DNA of 64,000 nt, taken from the NCBI GenBank assembly GCA_030647905.1, contig JAUSJA010000026.1, positions 186,001 to 250,000 on the forward strand, in the 5' to 3' direction. Source of the stretch: Gemmatimonadaceae bacterium. GTDB lineage: Bacteria; Gemmatimonadota; Gemmatimonadetes; Gemmatimonadales; Gemmatimonadaceae. How positions within the stretch are numbered: position 1 is the stretch's first letter; the number at the start of each line of letters is the position of its first letter. Of the stretch, positions 51,506 through 60,742 are shown piece after piece. The position numbers and the translations under genes were made by a program. The notes below the pieces were generated by a model. That model searched no databases. It was not told the origin of the DNA and worked only from the letters and a program-made list of their open reading frames with translations.

Positions 51506-52173
51506 TCCGCGGAGCCGGCTGACGCGGATTCGGATCCAAGCTCCAGAAGCGAGCTCTCGGTGCCGAACTCGTCCATGCGGGAGCTCACGAGCGGATCCGC
51601 AACCCATCGCTGTCCGCGACCGTCATTCTCGTCCACGATGAACGCGTACTCATGCCTGCCCGCAGGCAACGCAAGCGAAACCACCCATGTCCCATCGCCG
51701 CGTGGCGTGGCTAGCACCGTCGCGCCCTTGGTCCACGAGTTGAAATCACCGACGAGCGACACGCTCTTTGCGTCGGGCGCGCGAAGGACGAATCTCACGA
51801 TGTGTACGGTGTCGGAATGCGTCGCGGCCGCGGGCGCCGATGCGACAACAGGGCTTTCCCGGCGCACGAGCTGCGCGTTGAATGCCGCGCCGAGCGCGAA
51901 GCATATGCCGGCGAAGCCTGCCGCCAGCAGTGCTCCCCTGAATGGTGAGACCTCCATGGTCAGCGGGCGAATCCACCATCCGCGCCTGACGTCAGCCGGA
52001 TCAGTGCGGCTCCGATAGTTGGCATCCGCTTTCTTCAAAGCTTCGGCGTGGGCCGCCGACATGACACGAGCATCGAAGGTTGTATCGAGGTATTCGCGCG
52101 TCTTCAGCGGACCAGCTATTCTCGCCACGATGTCGTCGTCGCTGCGCAGATAATCGTCGAAGCGTTCAGTCAC
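51502..52173 (-). CDS. Membrane-anchored CBM48-like protein (putative anti-sigma partner)
   Basis: 223 residues. Cytoplasmic N-terminus (~80), one membrane span (GALLAAGFAGICFALGAAF) and an extracytoplasmic E-set domain with SVSLVGDFNSWTKGATVL and GRHEYAFIVD, the glycogen-binding-like fold. The operon position right after the ECF gene (overlap 8 bp) suggests that its cytoplasmic part holds the sigma factor, as anti-sigma proteins do, but no zinc HxxxCxxC motif is seen. Confidence 0.75.
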   Translation of the reverse strand: MTERFDDYLRSDDDIVARIAGPLKTREYLDTTFDARVMSAAHAEALKKADANYRSRTDPADVRRGWWIRPLTMEVSPFRGALLAAGFAGICFALGAAFNAQLVRRESPVVASAPAAATHSDTVHIVRFVLRAPDAKSVSLVGDFNSWTKGATVLATPRGDGTWVVSLALPAGRHEYAFIVDENDGRGQRWVADPLVSSRMDEFGTESSLLELGSESASAGSAD

Positions 52174-52720
52174 TGTGCACTCCCGTCAATATCTCGCGCA
52201 GCTGCATGCATGCGCGTTTTACTCTCATCTTGAGCGCCGACACGTTGACACCGGTCAGCTCAGACATCTCTTCGTAGCTCAGGTCTTCCACGTGCTTCAG
52301 TACGAACGCTTCACGGTACGAAGAGTGAAGCTGATCGAGCGCGCGCTGTATCTCTTCGAGCTCGGTTGTATCCGGCGCCGGGCTCGATACCGCGCGCTTC
52401 GCCAGCACTTCCGGATCGCGCACCAGCATGCTTTCGCGCCGGCTTCGCTTCGCGCCGAACGTGCGGCACTCGTTCACGACGATCTGATACATCCATCCGG
52501 AGAACCGGTCGCGGTCACGGCACCCGGAAAGATTCCTGAACGCGCGAATGAACGCCAATTGCAATGCATCGTCCGCATCCTGCCCGCTGCCGAGCACGCG
52601 CACAGCGAAGCGCGTGTAGTTGTCGCGGTAGCGTTCGAGGATTATCGCGAATGCGTCCGTGTTGCCGTCGAGCACGGCTTGAATCACATCGGCGTCGGAC
52701 ACGCCGTCGAGAGCCCTCAT
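52166..52720 (-). CDS. ECF RNA polymerase sigma factor
   Basis: 184 residues. Region 2: DAFAIILERYRDNYTRFAVRVLG, DADDALQLAFIRAFRNL, FSGWMYQIVVNECRTF. Region 4: ALDQLHSSYREAFVLKHVEDLSYEEMSELTG, VNVSALKMRVKRACMQLRE. Both domains are complete. It should direct polymerase to envelope-stress promoters, including perhaps its own operon. Confidence 0.92.
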   Translation of the reverse strand: MRALDGVSDADVIQAVLDGNTDAFAIILERYRDNYTRFAVRVLGSGQDADDALQLAFIRAFRNLSGCRDRDRFSGWMYQIVVNECRTFGAKRSRRESMLVRDPEVLAKRAVSSPAPDTTELEEIQRALDQLHSSYREAFVLKHVEDLSYEEMSELTGVNVSALKMRVKRACMQLREILTGVHSD

Positions 52721-52751
52721 GTCATATAGACTCGCCCAGGGCGAACCCGGG

Positions 52752-53660
52752 TCACAATGCCAAACCGGACACGGACACCTGCTGCACGCGGCTCCGCACC
52801 CAGTCCTCGAGCCGGGTCAGCGTGACCGGCACCCGCGATCTCATCAGCGATGGATCGAACGTCTGATCCGTAGTTTCGTTGATCACTCCCACGCGCAGCA
52901 CGCGGCTTACTCCCGGATGCAGCGGCTTCATCGCGCGTGACAGTGCGCGCACCACGCCGAGCGGGAGGTGAGTCACCTTCGCCTTCCTCCCGCTCACGCG
53001 CTCGAACGTCTGCACGATTTCGTGCGCGGTGAGATTTTCCGGCCCGCCAACTTCGATGATCTCTCCTCGCAGCGATGGTATCTGAAGCGCACCGACCACA
53101 ACCTTGGCAACATCCTCCGCAGCGACGTAATTCCTCGGATTTCTTCCCGGGCCGAACAGCACCACGCGCTTCCCCTCCATCACGGGCTTGCCGATGAGCT
53201 GGTACGCGTGAATCTCCATGAACGCGGTCGGTCTTATGATCGTCCACGTCAGCCCGCTGTCCTGGAGGTATCGTTCCACCCTTGCCTTGGTGCGCCAGAA
53301 ATCCACGGGATGATCGGGCGAGGCGCCTACCACCGAAGTGTAAATGAAGTGCCGCACGCCGGCTTGCTTCGCCGACTCTATCAGCCCGCGATGACCCGCG
53401 TCATCCACCAGTTCGCTCGCGTCTTCGCCCTTGCCGAGCATGGAGTGCGCGGCCGCGATCACCGTGCTGACTCCGCGAAGCGCGAAGTCCAGCGACTCGC
53501 GATCCCGCAGATCGCCTCTGACGATCTTCGCACCGAGCGATTGCAGCTTGTCCCCATTCGCCAGCTCACGCGTCATTGCGCGCACGGGCTGGCCATTCGC
53601 CAGAAGCGTCCGCGCTACTTTGCCGCCGAGTGTTCCGGTAGCGCCGACGATCAGGATCAT
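52752..53660 (-). CDS. NmrA/SDR-like NAD(P)-binding protein
   Basis: 302 residues from ATG 53660. Cofactor motif ILIVGATGTLGGKVARTL, then GARIVRGDL-type AKIVRGDLRD, FIYTSVVGAS and YVAAEDVAKVVVGAL. Atypical SDR of the NmrA/complex-I 9-like kind, which lack the Tyr-Lys pair. Role likely redox sensing or quinone/isoprenoid handling. Confidence 0.88.
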   Translation of the reverse strand: MILIVGATGTLGGKVARTLLANGQPVRAMTRELANGDKLQSLGAKIVRGDLRDRESLDFALRGVSTVIAAAHSMLGKGEDASELVDDAGHRGLIESAKQAGVRHFIYTSVVGASPDHPVDFWRTKARVERYLQDSGLTWTIIRPTAFMEIHAYQLIGKPVMEGKRVVLFGPGRNPRNYVAAEDVAKVVVGALQIPSLRGEIIEVGGPENLTAHEIVQTFERVSGRKAKVTHLPLGVVRALSRAMKPLHPGVSRVLRVGVINETTDQTFDPSLMRSRVPVTLTRLEDWVRSRVQQVSVSGLAL

Positions 53661-53673
53661 GAGATCATCTCCG

Positions 53674-55011
53674 TTACGCGCAGCATGCTCCGAACGGACC
53701 TGCCGGAACATTGATCACCGGCGGTGCCGATGGGGCCTGCGTGAGGTCGAGTTCGTCCATCAGGTTGTTCGCGCTGGCGTCGCGGACGGTCAGCGGCTGG
53801 AGACTCCATCGCGACTCAATCAGCCGAAGCACGGACGCGTGGTCATACACTTTGCTCGACACATGTCCCTGCTTCACGAACGGCGACACGAGAATCGTCG
53901 GGATGCGGAATCCGCGAAGCCCGTCCATGTTGCCGATGTCGCGCTCGCCCGGTGGAATCGGCGCCACCGGCGGCGCCACATGATCGTAGAATCCGCCCCA
54001 CTCGTCGAACGTCAGCACGAGCAGCGATTTGCTCCACAACGGACTCGTGGTCACGGCTTTGTACACACTCGCAAGAAACGCCTCTGCGTTCCGGATGTCA
54101 CCTGGTGGATGATAGCTGTCGCTGAAGTCGTCGGAGAGATCGGGATCCACGAACGCGACGCTGGGAAGAGCGCCGGCCGCAGCGTCGCTGAAGAATGACG
54201 TGATCGGATGGATGATGGATGCATACCTGCTCCCCCACAGTGTGGATGTGGTAAGCGAGTTGCCGTAGTTGCGTCCCGTGAGTCCCGCGGCTGAAAGCCG
54301 GTCCCAGATGGTAGGGAGAGTGCTCGCGACCAGTGTGTTGGATAACCGGTCAGTCTGACCTGCGACCGAAACCAACCGGTTGGGAAATGTCGGCCCCATG
54401 ATTGGGCAGAAATAGCGATCGAGTACGGTCCATTTTGGAGCGGCTTGACCGAGGAAAGGCAGGTCGGCCGCCTGGTAGTAGCCGATGGCGTAGATGTCAT
54501 TTCCATCCGTGCGCAGCCAGCCGTCGCACGCCCCGTTGTTGTACTCTGCGCGCCCGCCCTGGAATGAGTGATCCGGATCGGCAAAGCCGCATCCCTGAAA
54601 ATCCGTCAGGTGATGCGTCGGAATTGGAACGTTGTTGCGATCTGGATACGTTAGCCCCGCCTGCTTGCCGTCCGCACCAGGAACCCAACCCAGGAGGTGA
54701 TCGAACGAGCGATTCTCCATCGTCACGACGATCACGTGATCGAGCGTCCCCGGCGTCGGATCAGGATCAGGTCCGCTCGAATCCGTGCAGCCCAGCGCCG
54801 TAGCGCCTGCCGCAATCGCCATGCGCGCGAGAAAATCGCGCCGCGTGATCGTGCCCGCCATCTCCACCAGGGACATTCCGGAATCGGATTCTCTGCGGCC
54901 GTCCACAGTTACAAGGTAAAGAGTGGCGCTGTCTTTCGAGATGCCGATTGCCGTGCGCGGATGGCGTCCCGCCGAAAACCTCGGAAACGTGCCCTCCGCT
55001 GCCTGCTTCAT
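53674..55011 (-). CDS. Phospholipase C-like phosphoesterase with foreign N-terminus
   Basis: 445 residues. Residues ~52-445 form the enzyme: Tat-type RRDFLARMAIAAGATALGC lipobox, then VIVVTMENRSFDHLLGW (catalytic Thr-like MEN site), FDEWGGFYDHV and YDHASVLRLIE, as in the acid/PlcC phosphoesterase family. Residues 1-51 (FSAGRHPRTAIGISKD, LYLVTVDGRR, GMSLVEMA) match the C-terminus of phosphodiester glycosidases (NAGPA/DUF2233). It seems a deletion has fused two genes, burying the export signal internally. The native start may be ATG 54861. It overlaps the AKR by one base. Confidence 0.82.
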   Translation of the reverse strand: MKQAAEGTFPRFSAGRHPRTAIGISKDSATLYLVTVDGRRESDSGMSLVEMAGTITRRDFLARMAIAAGATALGCTDSSGPDPDPTPGTLDHVIVVTMENRSFDHLLGWVPGADGKQAGLTYPDRNNVPIPTHHLTDFQGCGFADPDHSFQGGRAEYNNGACDGWLRTDGNDIYAIGYYQAADLPFLGQAAPKWTVLDRYFCPIMGPTFPNRLVSVAGQTDRLSNTLVASTLPTIWDRLSAAGLTGRNYGNSLTTSTLWGSRYASIIHPITSFFSDAAAGALPSVAFVDPDLSDDFSDSYHPPGDIRNAEAFLASVYKAVTTSPLWSKSLLVLTFDEWGGFYDHVAPPVAPIPPGERDIGNMDGLRGFRIPTILVSPFVKQGHVSSKVYDHASVLRLIESRWSLQPLTVRDASANNLMDELDLTQAPSAPPVINVPAGPFGACCA

Positions 55012-55988
55012 CAATGTCCTCTTACTGCATGAGGCAGATACGGCGCTTCGAGCTCATTCACCTGATCGCTCGTGAGCGTCAGGTCGAGCGATTTCACTGC
55101 CGTTTCAAGGTGTCCCATCTTCGTTGCTCCAACGATCGGTGCAACGACACCCGGTTTCGACAGGAGCCACGCGAGCGCCACCTCCGCCGGCTTCACGCTC
55201 AGCCCATCGGCAACGCGGCGCACCGCGGCGATGACCGCGAGATCCGACGGGGAATCGTAGAGCTCTACGGCATACTGATCGTTGTCGGCGCGAGTGGTTC
55301 CTTCAGTTGGCGAAGGCGTCGTGCGGGCGAGTCTCCCACGCGCCAGCGGCGACCACGGAATGACGCCGACTCCTTCGTCAACGCAAAGAGGAATCATCTC
55401 CCTCTCTTCTTCGCGATACACGAGGTTGTAGTGATTCTGCATTGAGATGAACCGCGCCCACCCGTTGCGCTCGGAAGCGGACAGAGATTTAGCCATCTGC
55501 CAGGCATAGCCGGAGCTCGCTCCGATGTATCTCACCTTTCCCTGATGCACGAGGTGATCGAGAGCGGCGAGAGTCTCCTCGATCGGAACATCACCCTTGA
55601 ATCGATGAATCTGGTAGAGGTCGATTGTCTCGACGCCAAGCCGCTTCAGGCTCGCTTCACATCCCTGGACGAGGTGCTTGCGCGACAGCCCGCCCATGTT
55701 CGGACCCTCACCCATTGGGAAGTGGGCCTTGGTGGCGAGCACGATTTCTTCCATGTTCGCCATCTCCCGCAGCGCGCGCCCCGTGATCTCCTCACTGACA
55801 CCCATCGAGTACATGTCGGCGGTGTCGAAGAAATTGATTCCGAGGTCGAGCGCCTTTCTATAGAAGGGCTTCGCGTCCGCTTCATCCAGCACCCACGGCC
55901 GCCACTTGGAATCGCCGTAGCTCATGCAGCCGAGGCAGATACGTGACACCATCAGACCGCTACGGCCAAGTGGTGCGTATTGCATCAT
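55011..55988 (-). CDS. Aldo/keto reductase
   Basis: 325 residues, complete barrel. GINFFDTADMY (Asp-Tyr), EIVLATKAHF (Lys), DLYQIHRF (His), WSPLARGRLA and C-terminal VVAPIVGATK, PAEVALAWLL. All catalytic residues are present. NADPH-dependent reductase; substrate unknown. Precedes the phospholipase gene by overlap. Confidence 0.93.
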   Translation of the reverse strand: MMQYAPLGRSGLMVSRICLGCMSYGDSKWRPWVLDEADAKPFYRKALDLGINFFDTADMYSMGVSEEITGRALREMANMEEIVLATKAHFPMGEGPNMGGLSRKHLVQGCEASLKRLGVETIDLYQIHRFKGDVPIEETLAALDHLVHQGKVRYIGASSGYAWQMAKSLSASERNGWARFISMQNHYNLVYREEEREMIPLCVDEGVGVIPWSPLARGRLARTTPSPTEGTTRADNDQYAVELYDSPSDLAVIAAVRRVADGLSVKPAEVALAWLLSKPGVVAPIVGATKMGHLETAVKSLDLTLTSDQVNELEAPYLPHAVRGH

Positions 55989-56125
55989 GTCTCCTGGTTC
56001 AGACCTTCTCGCACGACAACGCAGATTTTAAAAGTTATTCGGCTGTGCTGCAGGTGCCAGCCGGACGGGTCGGCAACGGCGGAACTCTTCCCTGGATAAC
56101 ATCCCCTGGCGTAGCTTCCCGCCTC

Positions 56126-56896
56126 ATGAAATGGACCTGGCTGCCCCTGGGCGTGGCATTCATGGCTGGCGGCGCGAGCGCGCAGACTCCAACCTCGCCT
56201 CCGCGTACGATCCTCGCCATCGGAGCCCACGCCGGCGACATGGAACTGACGACCGGCGCGCTGCTCATAAAGCAGCACAAAGCCGGAGACCGCATCGTGA
56301 TTCTTCACATGACACTCGGCGAAGGCGGCAACCCGAAGATGTCACCGTCAGCGTATGGCGCGCAGAAGCGGCGCGAGGCCCTGGCTGCCGACTCGGTCAT
56401 CGGCGCTGAAGCGCTCTTCGCGCCTTACAAGGACGGCGAGCTGCCGAATGATGAGGAGGTGCGACGATACGTCGCCGACCTGATCCGACAGGTGAAGCCG
56501 CAGTACGTCATGACCCACTGGCAGAAGAGCATCCACAAGGATCACTCGAGAACAAGCGCCATCGTACAGGATGCTGTGCTTCTCGCATCCCTCGAAGGAG
56601 TCGTCACCGTGCATCCGGCTCACCGGGGAATCCGCGGCATCTGGTACGCGGAGAACTGGGAAGACGCGGAGGATTTCAAGCCATACATCTCCGTGGATGT
56701 ATCCGCGGAGAGAGACCAGTGGAGGGATGCGGTCACAAAGTACGAGTTCGTCCGCGGAGGAATCTCGTCCTTCAGATATCTCGAGTACTACGATGCCCTC
56801 GCGGTAGTACGAGGTGCTGTCGCCGGCAAGCAGCGCGCGATTGCGTTCGACATCGATGCGTTCGGAAAACGGAGAGTGCTGGATTCGCTGCCGTAG
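56126..56896 (+). CDS. PIG-L-family deacetylase, exported
   Basis: 256 residues from ATG 56126. Signal peptide ending GGASAQ. ILAIGAHAGDMELTTGALL is the metal site (usual AHPDDxE, here AHAGDME, with His, Asp and Glu kept). THWQKSIHKDHS supplies the third His. Family members remove N-acetyl groups from GlcNAc-like sugars (LmbE/mycothiol type). Located ahead of a GH9 enzyme on the same strand. Confidence 0.88.
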   Translation: MKWTWLPLGVAFMAGGASAQTPTSPPRTILAIGAHAGDMELTTGALLIKQHKAGDRIVILHMTLGEGGNPKMSPSAYGAQKRREALAADSVIGAEALFAPYKDGELPNDEEVRRYVADLIRQVKPQYVMTHWQKSIHKDHSRTSAIVQDAVLLASLEGVVTVHPAHRGIRGIWYAENWEDAEDFKPYISVDVSAERDQWRDAVTKYEFVRGGISSFRYLEYYDALAVVRGAVAGKQRAIAFDIDAFGKRRVLDSLP

Positions 56897-56915
56897 GACG
56901 ACGATTATTGGCACC

Positions 56916-58697
56916 ATGACAAACGCCCGCTCCGTCGTCGCCCTTCTGATGCTCGCAGCGTTCGCCCCTTCGCTGAAGGCGCAGGCACCGCAGCGCATCT
57001 TCATCAGAATCAACCAGCTCGGCTATCTCCCGGCCGGGCCCAAGACCGCCGTCGCCTGCTCTCTCGATTCGACGGCGATTCGGACCTTCACGCTCCAGGA
57101 TGGCGAGGGCCGCACGGTCTTTGGCCCGCGCTCGGCGAAGACGACTGGCTCCTTTGCCGCATGTGCGTCCACGCATCGTCTCGACTTTTCGGCGTTTCGG
57201 AAGCCGGGCCGGTACACGATCGTAGCCGGCAGTGCGGTATCGCCTCCGGTCTACATCACCGCAAAAGCATACGATGGCGCAGCCGATACGCTGCTCGTCT
57301 ACATGCGGCAGCAGCGGTCGGGATTCAACACGGTCGTGAAGGATTCCATTCACAAGTACGACGGACGCATCGTCGATCATCCGACGCGCACGAACGAGTT
57401 CATCAACGTCTCCGGCGGCTGGGCCGATGCATCCGACTACCTCCAGTACGTCACCACATCGGCCAACGCGACTTTCGTCATGCTCATGGCCTATCGCGAC
57501 AATCCGCACGCGTTTGGTGACAAGTTCGACGCGCGCGGTCTCACCGGAGCCAACGGGGTTCCCGACGTTCTCGACGAAGCGAAGCATGGGCTCGACTGGC
57601 TTCTACGCATGTATCCTGGCGAAGACGACATGTTCAACCAGCTCGCCGATGACCGCGACCACATGTATTTCGACTTTCCGTGGAGAGATTCGTCGGATTA
57701 CGGCTGGGGCAAGGGAAAGGACAGGCCGGTCTATCCATGCACCGGAAAGCCGCAGGGACTTTTCAGCGCGAAGAACCGTTCGACTGGATATGCCTCCACG
57801 GCTGGCAAGTACGCATCGGCTTTCGGCATCGCCGCGACGGTCTTCGCGAAGAGTGATCCTTCTTTCGCCGAAACCCTGAGGACAAGGGCGCTCGCCGCCT
57901 ATCGTCTGGGACGCCAATATCCGGGCGTTTGCCAGACAGCGCCCGGCCGCTCTCCCTACTTCTATGAAGAGGACAACTGGCACGACGACATGGAGCTCGG
58001 CGCCGCTTCACTGGTCGGCGCCACGGCACAGCGGCATTTCCTGGGAGAAGCTCTGGTGGACGCGCGCAACGAGCCCATTACCCCATGGATGGGAAAGGAC
58101 ACCGCCAATCATTACCAGTGGTACCCGTGGCACAACAACGGTCACTACGAAGTGTGGCGCCACGGCTCAGCGGGCGAGAAAGCGCAGATGGCGAGCTTCT
58201 ATAGAAGAGGGCTCGAAGCCGTCGTCGCGCGCGCAGGCAACGGATTCCGCGTCGGCGTTCCGTTCATTTGGTGCTCGAGCAATCTGATGGCGAGCTTCGC
58301 CACACAGGCTTACCTGTACCGAAGGATGACGGGCGACAACAGGTTCCGCGAGTACGAGGCGGCTGCGCTGGACTGGCTTCTTGGCACGAATCCGTGGGGA
58401 GTCTCGATGATCATCGGGCTTCCGGGATCGGGCACCTTCGCGCACGATCCGCATGCGGTGATCACCAGCAGGATGGGACTTCAGCTCACCGGCGGAATGC
58501 TCGACGGCCCAGTGTATCGTTCGATTTACGGAAATCTTCGAGGCATCAGTCTTCACAACGCCGACGAGTACGCTCCATTCAACACCGGTTTCATCGTCTA
58601 TCACGACGACGTCGGCGATTATTCAACGAACGAGCCAATCATGGACGGGACCGCGAACCTGACTTATCTCTTCGCCTCGATGGCAAGCGGCAGATAG
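56916..58697 (+). CDS. GH9-family glycoside hydrolase (endoglucanase-like)
   Basis: 593 residues from ATG 56916. Signal peptide; N-terminal Ig-like CelD_N domain (~25-110: IRINQLGYLPAGPKTAV), then an (alpha/alpha)6 catalytic domain with GGWADASDYLQYV (catalytic Asp), WLLGTNPWGVSMIIG and NEPIMDGTA (catalytic Glu). Would cut beta-1,4-glucans outside the cell. 20 bp after the deacetylase, likely one operon. Confidence 0.92.
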   Translation: MTNARSVVALLMLAAFAPSLKAQAPQRIFIRINQLGYLPAGPKTAVACSLDSTAIRTFTLQDGEGRTVFGPRSAKTTGSFAACASTHRLDFSAFRKPGRYTIVAGSAVSPPVYITAKAYDGAADTLLVYMRQQRSGFNTVVKDSIHKYDGRIVDHPTRTNEFINVSGGWADASDYLQYVTTSANATFVMLMAYRDNPHAFGDKFDARGLTGANGVPDVLDEAKHGLDWLLRMYPGEDDMFNQLADDRDHMYFDFPWRDSSDYGWGKGKDRPVYPCTGKPQGLFSAKNRSTGYASTAGKYASAFGIAATVFAKSDPSFAETLRTRALAAYRLGRQYPGVCQTAPGRSPYFYEEDNWHDDMELGAASLVGATAQRHFLGEALVDARNEPITPWMGKDTANHYQWYPWHNNGHYEVWRHGSAGEKAQMASFYRRGLEAVVARAGNGFRVGVPFIWCSSNLMASFATQAYLYRRMTGDNRFREYEAAALDWLLGTNPWGVSMIIGLPGSGTFAHDPHAVITSRMGLQLTGGMLDGPVYRSIYGNLRGISLHNADEYAPFNTGFIVYHDDVGDYSTNEPIMDGTANLTYLFASMASGR

Positions 58698-58705
58698 CGA
58701 CGACT

Positions 58706-59521
58706 TCAGACCTGCTTCGGCATCATTCCATCGAGCAACGACGAGAACCCGTTGCCGAGCGATTGTCCTCCATCGCATACCATCACGGTTCCGGTGATGA
58801 ATCTCGCCGACTCCGAGCAGAGGAACAGCGCCAGGTCCGCGATCTCTCCCTTATCAGCGAACCGGCCCAATGGAATCATCTTCGTCACGATCTCACGCGC
58901 TTTCGTCGTGGGAGCGAGGCGCTTCATTCCTTCGGTATCGTCCACTGCCCCCGGTGCAATCGAGTTCACGCGCACTCCCTGCGGCCCCCACTCCAGCGCC
59001 AGCGTCTTCGTCACCATGTCCACTCCTGCTTTCGCCGCGCATACGTGTGCCTGCATCGCCATCGGGACGAAGGCCTGCGTCGCCGAGATGTTGACGATTG
59101 ACGCGCCCGGCCGTTTGAGATGCTCGAACGCCGCGCGGCATGTGTTGAAGGTCCCGAGCAGGTCAATGTCCACCACCGCCTTGAATCCGTTGGCCGACAT
59201 CCCGAGCGCGGGCGCCGGGAAGTTGCCCGCGGCGCCGCATACCACGATGTCAATCTGCCCGAGCTTCTCGCGCGCAGCGCCGATGGCCGCAGCGAGCGCG
59301 TCGTAGTCACGCACGTCCGCGGAGAATCCGGCGGCTCTGCCACCCGCGGCCTCGATCTCCTTTGCCGCAGAGTCGAGCTTCTCCTGCGTCCTGCCGATCA
59401 GCGCCACGCTCGCGCCATGCTCGGCCAACCTCTGCGCGATCGCGAGGTTGATGCCGCTGCCGCCGCCGGTGATGAGCGCCACCTTGCCATCGAGAATCCG
59501 GGTACCGAATGCCGAGCCCAT
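58706..59521 (-). CDS. SDR, 2,4-dienoyl-CoA-reductase-like
   Basis: 271 residues. NAD motif ITGGGSGINLAIAQ, VCGAAGNF, SIVNISATQ, then HVCAAKAGVDMVTKTLALEWG, RVNSIAPGAV. At the place of the SDR Tyr in YxxxK stands Cys (VCAAK) while Lys is kept. Dienoyl-CoA reductases of this type also lack the standard Tyr, so function is plausible. Role in unsaturated fatty-acid oxidation. Confidence 0.88.
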   Translation of the reverse strand: MGSAFGTRILDGKVALITGGGSGINLAIAQRLAEHGASVALIGRTQEKLDSAAKEIEAAGGRAAGFSADVRDYDALAAAIGAAREKLGQIDIVVCGAAGNFPAPALGMSANGFKAVVDIDLLGTFNTCRAAFEHLKRPGASIVNISATQAFVPMAMQAHVCAAKAGVDMVTKTLALEWGPQGVRVNSIAPGAVDDTEGMKRLAPTTKAREIVTKMIPLGRFADKGEIADLALFLCSESARFITGTVMVCDGGQSLGNGFSSLLDGMMPKQV

Positions 59522-59564
59522 CAGATGCTCCAGTTCCTATGAGTTTGCGCCGCCGGTTGCGGCA

Positions 59565-60725
59565 TCATGACTTGTTCGCTCTGCGGGTGCGCCTGATTAC
59601 CTGGCGCAATTCGTCCGCGTCGAACATCTCGCTCGCCGCGGCCGAAGACGCTGTTTCCAGCACCCTGCGGTTGAGTGACAGGACGACGCCGTTCTCGCCT
59701 TGACTCTCATTCAGGAGACCCGCTGCGCGAAGCAGCTGCACGTGGTGCGATATCGTCGGCTTGGAAACCCCGAACACGCGCGCGAGCTCGACGGAAGTCA
59801 TCGGCGTGCAGGCGATTGTCGAGGCGATCGCGTAGCGAGTGGTATCTCCGAGCGCACTAAAAACGAGTGCTGGATTTGCTCTTGCCCGCGCATCCGGAGA
59901 AAGATCGGGATCGGCAACGGGAATGAAGAACCGCGTCCGCTTGTCCGAGTCGGTGTACGCCGCCCACAGAGCGGCCGTGTTGAATGCGGATGGAATGACG
60001 TGGATCGCCACCACCGCGCTCATTGGAATCCGCGTTCCACTTCGCCCCGCGATGATGGCGCCATTGTCCATCGTGATCGGCAGTCGCCGCTCGCTGGTGA
60101 ATGCGGCGAAGCCGCCTCTTTCGATCGCCTCCTTCATCACGCGCGCCGACTCGCGCATCTGATGCTCGAGAATCTTCCATGTGTCCGCGAAGCCGGCCTT
60201 CCAGAATTCTTCCATCACGGTGATCACGTCGCCGCGATACGCTGCCGGTTCGGCGACGATTCTCCCGAACGCCACAGCGCTTCCGCCGCGTTTCGAGAAC
60301 GGATGAAGACCGAGCAGCGACAGAAGGCGCTCCTGCGTTTTCGACTCCAGTGCGACCGTGCGGCTCAACGTGACCCGCCCGGACACCAGGCCGTCCACGG
60401 AGCCCGGCATCTTGAACACGCCCCCGAGAACACTTCGCTGAAACGAGCCCGTGTCCATCGTCCGGAGGGCTTCGATCATCTCCGGAAACGTTATCGCCGG
60501 GTGCTCATCCCTCAGAGAATCGGCGAGAAGCGGCCAGATCAGCGGCGATGGCGCCACGCTGGCGAGGCTCGTTCGGAGGCGGGCCGAGATACGGCGATCC
60601 ATCTCGCGCCGCCATCCGAGCAGCCGCTCTCCCGCTCCGCTTTCCAGCACCTGGAGCGCGTAAAACACCTCGAACCGTGGTGTGATTATGATCTGGACCA
60701 GAGACTCCGGTGAGGCATCAGCCAT
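59565..60725 (-). CDS. ArsR-type regulator with long N-terminal sensor (DUF5937-like)
   Basis: 386 residues. N-terminal ~280 residues: unassigned sensor-like region typical of DUF5937 proteins. C-terminal wHTH FSALGDTTRYAIASTIA, SVELARVFGVSKPTISHHVQLLRAAGLL is a clear ArsR DNA-binding domain. It lacks metal-site Cys pairs, so the signal is likely organic. It probably controls neighbouring SDR or its own gene. Confidence 0.85.
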   Translation of the reverse strand: MADASPESLVQIIITPRFEVFYALQVLESGAGERLLGWRREMDRRISARLRTSLASVAPSPLIWPLLADSLRDEHPAITFPEMIEALRTMDTGSFQRSVLGGVFKMPGSVDGLVSGRVTLSRTVALESKTQERLLSLLGLHPFSKRGGSAVAFGRIVAEPAAYRGDVITVMEEFWKAGFADTWKILEHQMRESARVMKEAIERGGFAAFTSERRLPITMDNGAIIAGRSGTRIPMSAVVAIHVIPSAFNTAALWAAYTDSDKRTRFFIPVADPDLSPDARARANPALVFSALGDTTRYAIASTIACTPMTSVELARVFGVSKPTISHHVQLLRAAGLLNESQGENGVVLSLNRRVLETASSAAASEMFDADELRQVIRRTRRANKS

Positions 60726-60742
60726 ATTGGTTAGATAATTGG

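Noticed and set aside
58706-59521. SDR with missing catalytic Tyr as a dead enzyme
   Set aside because: Dienoyl-CoA-reductase-like SDRs also lack the standard Tyr, and the rest of the protein is well conserved.
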